Shown here piece after piece: positions 16,681-25,161 of a stretch of 64,000 nt of DNA. A program made the translations under genes and the position numbers. Location of the stretch: the NCBI RefSeq assembly GCF_039521745.1, contig NZ_BAAACT010000144.1; one strand, 5' to 3'. The notes below the pieces were generated by a model that searched no databases, was not told where the DNA came from, and was given only the letters and a program-made list of their open reading frames with translations. Position 1 is the first letter of the stretch. Every line of letters starts with the position of its first letter. The stretch is from Faecalicatena contorta. Lineage in GTDB: Bacteria > Bacillota > Clostridia > Lachnospirales > Lachnospiraceae.

Positions 16681-17505
16681 TTATCCTTTCACGGCTCCGC
16701 TTACCATTCCTTCCACAAACCTTTTCTGCATCAATACAAAGAACAGAATGATCGGAGCCACAATAATCACGGTTGCAGCCATGTTTGTACCGTGGTTTGC
16801 CGTATTCGTACCGTTCAGCGACATCAAAGAAAGCATGGCTGTAAAATTCTTCTCTCCTGTCAGGAACGTAGAAGACACCAGAAATTCATTCCATGAATTT
16901 AAACCTGTTATAATCCCCACCGTCACCAGACCTGGCGAAAGAAGGGGCAAAATGATATGTCTGATCACCTGCAGTGTACTGGCTCCGTCAATACGTGCCG
17001 CCTCCTCCAGCTCTTTTGGAATCGCCATAAAAAATGAACGTAAAAGGGAGATTGCCAGCGGAAGTGAGGTGGCGGACAGAATGAAGGATACCGCCACATG
17101 ATTTCCAAGCCACCCCATTTTCGCATACACACGATACAAAGGAACAAGAAACAGGTACACAGGCATTGTCATCGTAATCAGAAAATAACTATGTATAACA
17201 GTAGTGCCCCGTACTTTCCGCCCGCCAATTACATAGGCTGCCAGAGAAGCAAACAGAAGTACTACGATCACCGTGCATCCGGTGTACACGATACTATTTA
17301 TAATGCTTCGCCCAAAATTCCCATCCTGCCACGCCTTCACATAATTCGCAAACCCGGCTGAAAATTTGACAGACAGAGGATTCATGATAATATCCACATG
17401 GGTCTTAAAGCTGTTCAGCAATACCATCAGCATGGGCAGCATACAAATAAAGGTGAGAAAGCTCAAAATAATCATTGATAAAATGGATCTTTTTTCTTTT
17501 TTCAT
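16681..17505 (-). CDS. CUT1-type ABC transporter permease (MalG/UgpE-like)
   Basis: The 274-residue integral membrane protein has about six hydrophobic helices and the cytoplasmic EAA loop, here LEEAARIDGASTLQVIRHIILPLLSPG (about residues 160-185), which contacts the ATPase. It forms the inner-membrane channel with the adjacent permease (17521-18399) and the lipoprotein encoded at 18548. No ATP-binding subunit is present in the operon, so a shared MsmX-type ATPase encoded elsewhere is likely. It starts 15 bp after the partner gene and is preceded by GAAGGAG. Confidence 0.93.
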   Translation of the reverse strand: MKKEKRSILSMIILSFLTFICMLPMLMVLLNSFKTHVDIIMNPLSVKFSAGFANYVKAWQDGNFGRSIINSIVYTGCTVIVVLLFASLAAYVIGGRKVRGTTVIHSYFLITMTMPVYLFLVPLYRVYAKMGWLGNHVAVSFILSATSLPLAISLLRSFFMAIPKELEEAARIDGASTLQVIRHIILPLLSPGLVTVGIITGLNSWNEFLVSSTFLTGEKNFTAMLSLMSLNGTNTANHGTNMAATVIIVAPIILFFVLMQKRFVEGMVSGAVKG

Positions 17506-17520
17506 GTCCGATTCTCCTTC

Positions 17521-18399
17521 CTATGATTCGTTGCGGCTCATTCTCGCGTACATAAGCGATGCAACCAGTCCCAGCACCGACATCATCACGGCAATCGCCG
17601 CAGACTTTCCAAACTGGAACAGACTGAACGCATAGTTGTAAGTCAATGTCCCCAGCATCTCTGTCGCATGGGCCGGCCCGCCGGACGTTAGCAGGTATAC
17701 GTAATCAAACTGAAGGAAGGACTGAATTACAATCAAAACTAACATCATTTTGAAAGTAGGCAGCATGCTCGGAAAATAAATATACCGGAAAAGCTGCCAG
17801 CCATTACAGCCGTCCATCGTTGCAGCCTCCACATAGTCCATGGGAGTCTGCCTAAGAGCAGAGAAAAATACGATCGCAAGGTATCCCCAGTAATGCCAGA
17901 TATCCGCGGCAGCCACGCCAATCAGCGCAGCGCTCGGCTTCGTAAGCGGGGAAGCCATCCACGACAGCCCAAAGGTATTTTTCAAAAATCCAACCAAGCC
18001 GGTAAGAGGGCTGTAGATCATGTTCAGCCAGATCAAAGCATTGGCAATTGGGGCAATCACATAGGGAAACAGGAACATCACCTGAAACAGAGCGCTCTTT
18101 TTTTTCTGCTTCAGAAGGCACACGGCTGCGATCAGGGCAAGCAACACCGGAATGACCAGATACATGACCATCCATTTACAGTTATTACCCAAAGCCTTAA
18201 TAAAAACATCGTTACCAAGTAATTCCTTATAATTCTGAAGACCGATAAAATTCATATCTTTTGATACGCCGTTCCAGTCCGTAAAGGATGAAATAATCGT
18301 CGTAACAGAAGGTATCAGGATTACACAAGTGCTTAGAAGAATCGCCGGGGCCATCAGCAGATAATATTGGGTTTTTTGTTTTACTCGTTCAAATGACAT
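17521..18399 (-). CDS. CUT1-type ABC transporter permease (MalF/UgpA-like)
   Basis: The 292-residue membrane protein has six predicted helices, an N-terminal LLMAPAILLSTCVILIPSV helix typical of UgpA-like proteins, and an EAA loop, YVEAATMDGCNGWQLFRYIYFPS (about 195-215). It pairs with the MalG-like permease downstream. It is separated from the solute-binding-protein gene by a hairpin that probably reduces read-through and keeps permease levels below binding-protein levels. The imported substrate is unknown; operon partners point to a nucleoside- or glycated-amine-like compound rather than a plain oligosaccharide. Confidence 0.93.
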   Translation of the reverse strand: MSFERVKQKTQYYLLMAPAILLSTCVILIPSVTTIISSFTDWNGVSKDMNFIGLQNYKELLGNDVFIKALGNNCKWMVMYLVIPVLLALIAAVCLLKQKKKSALFQVMFLFPYVIAPIANALIWLNMIYSPLTGLVGFLKNTFGLSWMASPLTKPSAALIGVAAADIWHYWGYLAIVFFSALRQTPMDYVEAATMDGCNGWQLFRYIYFPSMLPTFKMMLVLIVIQSFLQFDYVYLLTSGGPAHATEMLGTLTYNYAFSLFQFGKSAAIAVMMSVLGLVASLMYARMSRNES

Positions 18400-18431
18400 C
18401 TAAACGCCACCTCTTTCTCTATTCCAGATAT

Positions 18432-18468
18432 AAAAATGGCGGTGGCCTTTCATTTGCGGCCACCGCCA
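18432..18468 (-). terminator. Attenuating hairpin after the solute-binding protein gene
   Basis: Perfect 11-bp arms (18437-18447 and 18458-18468) surround a 10-base loop. Read on the minus strand, the stem is followed by TTTTTATA. It sits between the binding-protein gene and the permease genes, where partial termination or mRNA 3'-end protection normally gives an excess of binding protein. Confidence 0.8.
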
Positions 18469-18547
18469 CAGGATTCAACCTTCCTCTTCCAATCAAAAGC
18501 GCGAAGCAGCTTCATCTGCATCCTTTGCCGCGCATATATGCTGTCTT

Positions 18548-19933
18548 TTACTTTCCTGCCGGTGCAGGACAGATTGGACAAGATCCTGCATCGAAATCTT
18601 TCTGGAACGCATCATCGATTTCTTTCATAAATGTCTCTGCATCTTTATCGCCCAGCCAGACGGAATCTACTTTATACATTAAGTCAAATGCCTCCGCCGG
18701 CATATAGGAAGAATTATAATAACCAAAGTTCCCTTCATCGATCGCAGCGCATGCTTCGGTAATCCCCTGCATGAACATCAACGGAAGGCCGCTGAACTGT
18801 CCCATATCGATCTCGTTTAATGTGGTCAGCGGTACGGCCCAGTATCCCGGCCAGTCATTTGCCATCTTAGCAACGAAATCATTGGTCATCATCATATCAA
18901 GGAATTCTGCACACTCATCTTTATACTCTGTCTGTTCGTTGATTGCCAGAAGCCCGGTAGCCCCTACCGTGTAGATAGCTGGTGAGTCCGCACTCGTTGA
19001 CGGAAATGCGGTGAATCCGAAGGTGTCTTTGTCAGCATAGGACATCAGGTTCTGGATAAATTTCATAGGTCCAAAGTAGAACGGAGCCCTTCCCTCAGCA
19101 AGGAGTGCTGCGGAGTCCGCCCAGTCAAGTGACAGGTAATCCGTTCCCAGATATCCCTTCTGATACCATTCTGCTGAAGTTTTAATTGCATCTGTCAGGG
19201 ACGCGTCTGTCCATGGCAGTTCATCTGTCAGAGCCGCATAAACGTTGTCAGCGCCTCCAAAAGAATTCAGAAACAGAGAAGTATAGTCTTCATTCGTTGG
19301 CTGCCAGCCCTTACTTCCTGTTACGGATCCATACATGCCTTTTTCCATAGCCTCATCCATAATCTTGGTCAGCTCATCTACTGTTTTTGGAACCTCCCAG
19401 TTATTTTCTTTCAGCACTTCTTTGTTATAAACCATTCCAATTACATTCATACCCATTGGCAGAGAATAAAAGGAACCTTCATACATGCCGGAGTCATACA
19501 TACAGCCCAGGACCTTATCCTTCCAGCCGTATTTCTCAGCATATTCATCAAGGTTGGCATATTTCCCTGCCTGAATATAGGTCAGGGCAAGTGACGGGGA
19601 TGATTCGTATACGATATCCGGCCCCTCGTCAGCTGACAGAGCGACTGCCATATCTTTGTTTACAGAAGAGCGATACTCTACTGTCATCTGGAAGCCGGGA
19701 TGCGCCTCATTAAACTTGTCCACCAGATGTTTGGACATTGCTTCCTGCTGTTCGGAAGTTGCGCCCCAGAACCACATAGATAATTCTACGGTATCGTCAT
19801 CTGATTCGCTCTTACTCTCTTTTGCATCTTCAGAATCTGTGCCGCTGCCTCCGCCGCTGCCTCCGCCACAGGCTGTCAGCATGCCGAAGCACATTGCCAG
19901 AACTAACAAGATACTCAACACTTTTTTCTTCAT
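18548..19933 (-). CDS. CUT1-type ABC transporter solute-binding lipoprotein
   Basis: The 461-residue protein starts at ATG 19933 behind AAGGGAG. It has a lipoprotein signal peptide with lipobox MLTAC and Cys22 as the lipidation site, then a Gly/Ser/Asp-rich linker and a family 1 extracellular solute-binding domain (MSKHLVDKFNEAHPGF, YESSPSLALTYIQAGKYANL and similar). It is anchored outside the membrane and delivers substrate to the two permeases downstream. It is the first gene of the ten-gene operon, facing a LacI-family regulator. The ligand cannot be deduced from sequence. Confidence 0.93.
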   Translation of the reverse strand: MKKKVLSILLVLAMCFGMLTACGGGSGGGSGTDSEDAKESKSESDDDTVELSMWFWGATSEQQEAMSKHLVDKFNEAHPGFQMTVEYRSSVNKDMAVALSADEGPDIVYESSPSLALTYIQAGKYANLDEYAEKYGWKDKVLGCMYDSGMYEGSFYSLPMGMNVIGMVYNKEVLKENNWEVPKTVDELTKIMDEAMEKGMYGSVTGSKGWQPTNEDYTSLFLNSFGGADNVYAALTDELPWTDASLTDAIKTSAEWYQKGYLGTDYLSLDWADSAALLAEGRAPFYFGPMKFIQNLMSYADKDTFGFTAFPSTSADSPAIYTVGATGLLAINEQTEYKDECAEFLDMMMTNDFVAKMANDWPGYWAVPLTTLNEIDMGQFSGLPLMFMQGITEACAAIDEGNFGYYNSSYMPAEAFDLMYKVDSVWLGDKDAETFMKEIDDAFQKDFDAGSCPICPAPAGK

Positions 19934-19956
19934 TTTACAATCTCCCTTCTTTTGGT

Positions 19957-19966
19957 AAAACGTTTT
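19957..19966. promoter_or_regulatory. LacI-type operator 1
   Basis: AAAACGTTTT is a perfect 10-bp palindrome with the central CG typical of LacI/GalR operators. It lies between the mapped -10 of the binding-protein promoter and its start codon, so a bound repressor would block elongation. Confidence 0.6.
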
Positions 19967-19980
19967 CGCTAACTGGTATG

Positions 19981-20000
19981 TTATAACTTTATGGTTATAA
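19981..20000. repeat. Inverted repeat overlapping the -10 region
   Basis: TTATAAC (19981-19987) and GTTATAA (19994-20000) are perfect 7-bp arms with a 6-bp spacer. They overlap the -10 box (19999-20004) and start site of the operon promoter. This may be a second regulator's operator. Confidence 0.45.
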
Positions 20001-20027
20001 ATTATCACCCTGTGTTGTTTTTGTCAA
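19999..20027 (-). promoter_or_regulatory. Promoter of the ABC/nucleoside operon
   Basis: On the minus strand, a perfect TTGACA (20022-20027) is followed after 17 bp by TAATTT (19999-20004). Transcription would begin near 19992, about 60 bases before the binding-protein start, and could run through all ten genes to the terminator at 9223-9267. Confidence 0.65.
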
Positions 20028-20092
20028 TATAATCATAACATAGCATTTATTTTTTGGTAGTTTTACATAAATTAAGCGCATGTTTTTTGTTT

Positions 20093-20110
20093 ATGATTCA
20101 GGAAAATCAT
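20093..20110. repeat. Inverted repeat in the divergent regulatory region
   Basis: ATGATT and AATCAT are 6-bp arms separated by 6 bp, lying between the two divergent promoters. It has no T-run and may be a protein-binding site. Confidence 0.3.
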
Positions 20111-20137
20111 TTGCTCAACCCCCTCGAATTCCTTAGT

Positions 20138-20149
20138 TAAAGCGTTTTA
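20138..20149. promoter_or_regulatory. LacI-type operator 2
   Basis: TAAAGCGTTTTA matches operator 1 with one asymmetric base. It lies 33 bp upstream of the regulator's own -35 and about 180 bp from operator 1, a spacing that would allow looping by a tetrameric repressor or separate autoregulation. Confidence 0.55.
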
Positions 20150-20181
20150 TCAAGTATTTTTGTGTTTTTTTCTAATAGCAA

Positions 20182-20210
20182 TTGCAGATTTCTAATTTCT
20201 CTGTTATAAT
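20182..20210 (+). promoter_or_regulatory. Promoter of the LacI-family regulator
   Basis: TTGCAG (20182-20187), a 17-bp spacer and TATAAT (20205-20210) form a good promoter. Because it lies inside the upstream part of the open frame, the coding start must be further downstream, at TTG 20323. Confidence 0.65.
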
Positions 20211-20322
20211 TTATTCCATAATACAGCGGAGTGGAGTGTGTAAGTCCACTTCAGTTCCCCCCTTACCTCAATCTTTGAAGGGGAATACTATTAATATCAG
20301 TTTATTTGAAGGAGGCCCCGCT

Positions 20323-21399
20323 TTGACTTGTACGATTCGTGACATTGCCCAGGCTGCCGGCGTATCCGCTTCCACTGTTTCCCTCGTATTACGCGGCAAA
20401 GAAAACCGCATTTCCGAAGAAACAAAACTGCGGGTTCGTCAGATTGCCAAGCAAATGAATTATGTTCCCAACCAGGTTGCTGTCTCACTGGTTACGAAAA
20501 AAACACATACCATTGGATTGATCTATGCCGATATGCTTAACCCCTTTTACTCGGAGCTGGCCGTTGGAGTAGAACGTAATGCGCAGCTTCACCATTACAG
20601 TCTGCTGATCTGCAACTGTGATGAACAGGTGGAGCGCTGTATCCACAGTATAGATTTGCTGGAAAGCCGCTGTATTGACGGCTTTATTCTTCAACCCCCG
20701 GAAACGATCAACGCCAGTCCTAAACAGCTGCATGCACTGCAGGAGAAATTAAATACCTGCCGTACTCCCTATGTGATTCTGGATCGTGCGATTCATAACG
20801 TATTTCATGATTATGTCTCTGCCGATCATCAGCTGGGAGGATATCTGGCTACAGATTATCTTATCAGGCTTGGACATACCCGGATCGGTTGTATTACGGG
20901 TTCCCTCTCCGACTACGGCTCCAAACGCCGTCTGGCCGGATATCAGGAGGTTCTCTCAAAACACGGGATCTCTTATGACCCGTCTCTGATATACGAGGGA
21001 TTATACCTGATTGAGACAGGATACCGCGGTGCCATGGAACTTTTCAAAAAAGATGTCACTGCCATTTTCGCCTTCAGCGATCAGATTGCGATCGGTGTGC
21101 AGCGCGCCGCTTCAGAATGTGGAATTTCCATCCCGGAAGACCTTTCTCTAGTAGGTTATGATGACAGCACAATTTCTCACCTTTGTGCTGTTCCTCTCAC
21201 CACGATCCGTCAGCCGATTGAACTGCTCGGACGCCGCGCATGCGAACTTTTAATTGACCGGATCGAAGAACCTGACCGTGCGCATCAGGATTATTTATAT
21301 CCTCCTGTGCTGATTCAGAGAAGCAGCTGTTCCCTGCCCCGTCATAATGCTGCTTTGCTCCACGAGGACAGAAATATCCTTCCAAAGGATACCCCATAA
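20323..21399 (+). CDS. LacI/GalR-family transcriptional regulator
   Basis: The 358-residue protein starts at TTG 20323, seven bases after GGAGG. It has an N-terminal LacI helix-turn-helix, TIRDIAQAAGVSASTVSLVL, with hinge region (about 1-60), followed by a periplasmic-binding-protein-like effector domain (IGLIYADMLNPFYSELAVGV, GYDDSTISHL). It likely represses the divergent ABC/nucleoside operon through the AAAACGTTTT-type palindromes and releases on binding the substrate or an intermediate. This is inferred from divergent location and operator type. The C-terminal effector pocket does not reveal the ligand to me. Confidence 0.9.
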   Translation: MTCTIRDIAQAAGVSASTVSLVLRGKENRISEETKLRVRQIAKQMNYVPNQVAVSLVTKKTHTIGLIYADMLNPFYSELAVGVERNAQLHHYSLLICNCDEQVERCIHSIDLLESRCIDGFILQPPETINASPKQLHALQEKLNTCRTPYVILDRAIHNVFHDYVSADHQLGGYLATDYLIRLGHTRIGCITGSLSDYGSKRRLAGYQEVLSKHGISYDPSLIYEGLYLIETGYRGAMELFKKDVTAIFAFSDQIAIGVQRAASECGISIPEDLSLVGYDDSTISHLCAVPLTTIRQPIELLGRRACELLIDRIEEPDRAHQDYLYPPVLIQRSSCSLPRHNAALLHEDRNILPKDTP

Positions 21400-21466
21400 C
21401 TCAAGCCCTCCGGTGGAACCACAGTGGCTGCGAAATAAGATTCTCCCAGAAGTTTTTGTAAAAGCG

Positions 21467-21576
21467 AAAAGGGCCCTGCTCTATCCAAAATATGTTCTCT
21501 TTCCAGGCAGAAAAGTATAATGGTAATAAATCGCCTGTTAATGAAGAGAGCATATCTGATAGAACAGTGCCCTTTA
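21467..21576 (-). terminator. Possible long-loop terminator of hppA
   Basis: On the minus strand, AAAGGGC-ACT-GTTCTATC (from 21576 downwards) can pair with GGATAGAGC-A-GGGCCCTTTT (21486-21467), leaving a loop of about 70 bases and ending in TTTT. The imperfect pairing and large loop keep confidence low. No better terminator is seen between hppA and the lacI-type gene. Confidence 0.35.
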
Positions 21577-21601
21577 AAATATTACAAAAAATCGTGAATC
21601 C

Positions 21602-23584
21602 TTACAAGAGCCCTCCTACAGAGAGGAACAGCGGGGCGAATACAAGTGCAACGATAGTCATTAGTTTTATCAAAATATTGATTGACGGTCCTGAGGTGTC
21701 TTTAAACGGGTCCCCGACCGTATCGCCTACTACGGCTGCCTTATGGGCTTCGCTGCCCTTCCCGCCATGGTGGCCTTCTTCTATGTATTTCTTCGCGTTA
21801 TCCCAGGCTCCGCCTGAATTGGCCATAAATATAGCCATCAGTACGCCTGTTACCAGCGCTCCTGCGAGGAGCCCGCCCAGTGCATCGGTGCCTAATACGA
21901 CTCCAACCACTACCGGCACGACAACTGCCATCACGCCTGGCAGAAGCATCTCCCGAAGGGCCGCCTTTGTAGAGATCGCAACACAAGAGGTATAATCCGG
22001 TTTATCTGTCCCCTTCATAATGCCTGGTTTCTCGCGGAACTGCCGCCTTACTTCTTCAATCATCTTATAAGCAGCTTTTGACACGGAGTCCATCGTTAAT
22101 GCGGAGAATAAGAATGTCAGCATTCCGCCAATGAAAAGCCCGATGATAACCTTATAATCCAGCAGGTTGATAGACTGCAGCTTTACAGCCTCTGCATAGG
22201 ATACAAACAGGGCCAGCGCAGTCAGTGCCGCTGAACCGATTGCAAAACCTTTCCCCATGGCTGCAGTAGTATTTCCCACAGAATCCAGCTTATCGGTAAT
22301 CTCACGTACAGATTCATCCAGTCCGGACATCTCTGCAATACCACCTGCGTTGTCCGCAATCGGACCGTATGCATCTACCGCCACCGTAATACCGGTTGTA
22401 GAAAGCATACCTACTGCCGCAAGTGCGATCCCATATAAGCCGTCCGCCTTATACGCTACAAAGATACCTGCACATATCAGAAGGAGCGGAAATGCAGTAG
22501 ACTGCATGCCGACTGCGATACCACTGATAATTGTGGTTGCCGGACCTGTCTCTGACTGGTTGCCAATCTTCTGAACCGGTTTATAATCTGATGATGTATA
22601 ATACTCTGTTACACTTCCTATAATTACTCCCACAACAAGGCCTGCGATTACCGCAATCGCCGCCTGGAAGCCGTCAAATAACACTTTACTAAGTACAACG
22701 GATGCAATAATGACAAGAATCGCAGAAACGTAGCTTCCTCTTGTCAGAGCCTTCTGAGGGCTGGACTTTTCGTCTCCTTTTACAAAAAATGTACCGATGA
22801 TCGATGCCAGCAGACCACAGGCCGCTATCACAAGTGGAAATACCACTCCGGATACTGCTGCCCCGACAGCGCCAAGAGTCAGTGCAGATACAAGGGAACC
22901 TACATAAGATTCAAAAAGATCCGCTCCCATGCCTGCCACATCCCCTACATTATCGCCTACATTATCCGCGATTACTGCCGGATTACGCGGGTCATCTTCC
23001 GGGATCCCGGCCTCTACCTTACCAACCAGGTCCGCTCCCACGTCTGCTGCCTTAGTATAAATACCTCCGCCCACACGGGCAAACAGCGCAATTGAGGAAG
23101 CTCCCAGGCTGAATCCTGACAGGATATCTACATTGCGGGTGATGATATAAACCAGGCTCACTCCCAGTGCACCAAGCCCCGCAACACACATTCCCATAAC
23201 CGCTCCACCGGAAAATGCAATGGACAATGCCTTATTCATGCCGCTCTCTTTTGCCGCATTTGCCGTCCTGACATTAGCCTTCGTCGCCACATTCATTCCA
23301 AAATAACCGGCAAGCGTTGAAAATAGAGCGCCCACCACAAAGCATACTGCCGTAACCCAGTTGCCGATGCCCACACCGATCAGTATGAATAGCACCACAA
23401 CGAAAATAACCAGAATTTTATATTCTGATTTCAGGAAAGCCTGTGCGCCTTCACTAATTGCACTGGCAATTTCCTTCATTTTGTCGTTCCCGGCATCTGC
23501 TCTGCTTACTTTTACCGCCAGATATGCGGCAAACAGCAGTGTTAGAACTCCTACTGCCGGAACCAAATACAATAACCTTTCCAT
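21602..23584 (-). CDS. hppA: Membrane-bound K+-dependent Na+/H+-translocating pyrophosphatase
   Basis: The 660-residue protein has about 15-16 hydrophobic helices and all the catalytic segments: GGGIYTKAADVGADLVGKVE (172-191), DNVGDNVGDVAGMGADLFESY (207-227) and, near the C-terminus, GDTVGDPFKDTSGPS. It couples hydrolysis of cytoplasmic pyrophosphate to export of Na+ and/or H+. Ala441 in GNTTAA (437-442) predicts the K+-dependent subclass, since K+-independent enzymes have Lys there. Na+ versus H+ specificity cannot be decided safely. It is monocistronic with its own promoter. Confidence 0.96.
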   Translation of the reverse strand: MERLLYLVPAVGVLTLLFAAYLAVKVSRADAGNDKMKEIASAISEGAQAFLKSEYKILVIFVVVLFILIGVGIGNWVTAVCFVVGALFSTLAGYFGMNVATKANVRTANAAKESGMNKALSIAFSGGAVMGMCVAGLGALGVSLVYIITRNVDILSGFSLGASSIALFARVGGGIYTKAADVGADLVGKVEAGIPEDDPRNPAVIADNVGDNVGDVAGMGADLFESYVGSLVSALTLGAVGAAVSGVVFPLVIAACGLLASIIGTFFVKGDEKSSPQKALTRGSYVSAILVIIASVVLSKVLFDGFQAAIAVIAGLVVGVIIGSVTEYYTSSDYKPVQKIGNQSETGPATTIISGIAVGMQSTAFPLLLICAGIFVAYKADGLYGIALAAVGMLSTTGITVAVDAYGPIADNAGGIAEMSGLDESVREITDKLDSVGNTTAAMGKGFAIGSAALTALALFVSYAEAVKLQSINLLDYKVIIGLFIGGMLTFLFSALTMDSVSKAAYKMIEEVRRQFREKPGIMKGTDKPDYTSCVAISTKAALREMLLPGVMAVVVPVVVGVVLGTDALGGLLAGALVTGVLMAIFMANSGGAWDNAKKYIEEGHHGGKGSEAHKAAVVGDTVGDPFKDTSGPSINILIKLMTIVALVFAPLFLSVGGLL

Positions 23585-23672
23585 AATAACCTCCTAAAAA
23601 CCAATCCCTTTTAACATATTCCCGGCCTATAAATGATTCAACACCTCCTTCTTTACCGGGTCTGTTGATCTC

Positions 23673-23701
23673 ATTCTAGCAAAGAATGCAGGAATTAACA
23701 A
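23673..23701 (-). promoter_or_regulatory. hppA promoter
   Basis: On the minus strand, TTGTTA (23696-23701), a 17-bp spacer and TAGAAT (23673-23678) lie about 90 bp upstream of the hppA start. Confidence 0.55.
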
Positions 23702-23852
23702 TGTATTTTGCAGAAATTGTATTGTATTTGGGAAATTTATTCAATTGAAAGAACTTTATGCACTCCGCCTTCCGCCCTCCGTCAATTATCTGAATATCTG
23801 AAAGAGGTCGGGCGGCGGATCATTGTAGATGTGTTGATTTATGCCCCGGTTC

Positions 23853-24938
23853 CTACTCCTCCGGAACAATTATAAGATCTTTTGTAAAGTGGTTGAGTAC
23901 TTCGCATCCGTCTTCCGTGATGAGCACAATGTCTTCGATACGGACGCCGATTCCCTCATCCGGCAGGTAAATTCCAGGCTCTACAGAAAAGCACTGTCCT
24001 GGCTTGATGATGTCTTCATTGACGGACGATACATCCCCGAATTCATGATCCTCCAGGCCGATAGAGTGGCCTGTCCTGTGTGTAAAGTATGGGCCGAATC
24101 CTTTTTCCGTAATATAATCACGGCATGCAGCATCTACATCGCACATTCTGTTCCCCGGCCTGGCAGCTTCGATTCCTCTTCTGTTGGCTTCTGCGACAAT
24201 GTCATAGATCTCTTTTGCCCGGTCAGATACTTCACCTATAAATACAGTTCTTGTCAGGTCTGATGCATAGTTGTTTTTAAATGCGCCTATATCCAGAATC
24301 ACACAGTCTCCACGCTTTCCTCTGGAGTCATCTGTTACATGATGTGGATCGGCTGCGCCCTTAGCATATGCTGTGATCGGTTCGAAGGATACGCCCTCAC
24401 ATCCAAGCTCCTTGTAGATCTCACGGATCTTGGCGCTCAGCTCCCTTTCTGTGAGTCCTTTTCCAACCCAAGGGATCAGCTTTTCTACCGCAGCGTCATT
24501 CAATCTGGACGATTCCCGCATCAGTTCCTGTTCCTTTTCATCTTTGATCATCCTGATATAGTCTACAATCATGGAACCGTTCACATAACGACTGCCAGCT
24601 TCCAGTTCCTGCAATCTGAGCAGGAATTTCGCCGGCCAGATTTTATCGATGCCAATTGTTTTATCTTTTTCTACATACTGTGACAGAATCTCAACGCCAT
24701 CTTGTATGTCGTTATACCAGACCAGATCAACCCCAAGATCTTTCTCCTGGGGGAACAGCTCATTGATTACCAGCTTGTGATTCCCATTCACATTCAGATA
24801 CAGCGCTAACAATCTCTCTCCCGGAACAATCATCTTTCCCGTCAGCCAGAAAATGGTGAGTGGATCAGCAATGATCATCTGCGGAACGCTTTTTTCTTCC
24901 ATTGCCCCCAATATTCTATTTAACTTACCTGTGTCCAT
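23853..24938 (-). CDS. M24-family metallopeptidase (Xaa-Pro aminopeptidase/dipeptidase)
   Basis: The 361-residue protein has a creatinase/prolidase N-terminal domain (about 1-130) and the pita-bread catalytic domain. Metal-ligand segments are VILDIGAF and ASDLTRT (two Asp), HRTGHSIG (His), VEPGIY (Glu) and GVRIEDI (Glu), so all five expected ligands are present. It removes residues N-terminal to proline or cleaves Xaa-Pro dipeptides in the cytoplasm. It is a single gene with its own promoter. The length is typical of PepQ/YqhT-type proteins, and the aminopeptidase versus dipeptidase distinction cannot be made. Confidence 0.92.
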   Translation of the reverse strand: MDTGKLNRILGAMEEKSVPQMIIADPLTIFWLTGKMIVPGERLLALYLNVNGNHKLVINELFPQEKDLGVDLVWYNDIQDGVEILSQYVEKDKTIGIDKIWPAKFLLRLQELEAGSRYVNGSMIVDYIRMIKDEKEQELMRESSRLNDAAVEKLIPWVGKGLTERELSAKIREIYKELGCEGVSFEPITAYAKGAADPHHVTDDSRGKRGDCVILDIGAFKNNYASDLTRTVFIGEVSDRAKEIYDIVAEANRRGIEAARPGNRMCDVDAACRDYITEKGFGPYFTHRTGHSIGLEDHEFGDVSSVNEDIIKPGQCFSVEPGIYLPDEGIGVRIEDIVLITEDGCEVLNHFTKDLIIVPEE

Positions 24939-24995
24939 TCATAAAACCTCCTTTTTTCTGCATATTTAATGCTTTCTTATAAACATACCTCTGTC

Positions 24996-25024
24996 ATTGT
25001 AAGGCTATTCATATGGCATGTCAA
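24996..25024 (-). promoter_or_regulatory. Promoter of the M24 peptidase gene
   Basis: On the minus strand, a perfect TTGACA (25019-25024), a 17-bp spacer and TACAAT (24996-25001) lie 58 bp upstream of the start codon. Confidence 0.7.
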
Positions 25025-25161
25025 TAAATCCCCGATGGTATATATTTCCTGCTTCTGCTGGGTGTTTCTCCCTGCTGCAGGTCCGGTTTTTACATGGTCT
25101 CATTAATTTAATGTGGATTTTTTTTTGGTTTATGATATGCTTGATAATGAGGTGATTATAA

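Noticed and set aside
13542..18399. Straight assignment of the operon as frlB-frlD (fructoselysine)
   Set aside because: The kinase lacks the catalytic Asp and the extra ADP-ribosyl and nucleoside enzymes do not belong to the fructoselysine pathway, so only the general resemblance is kept.
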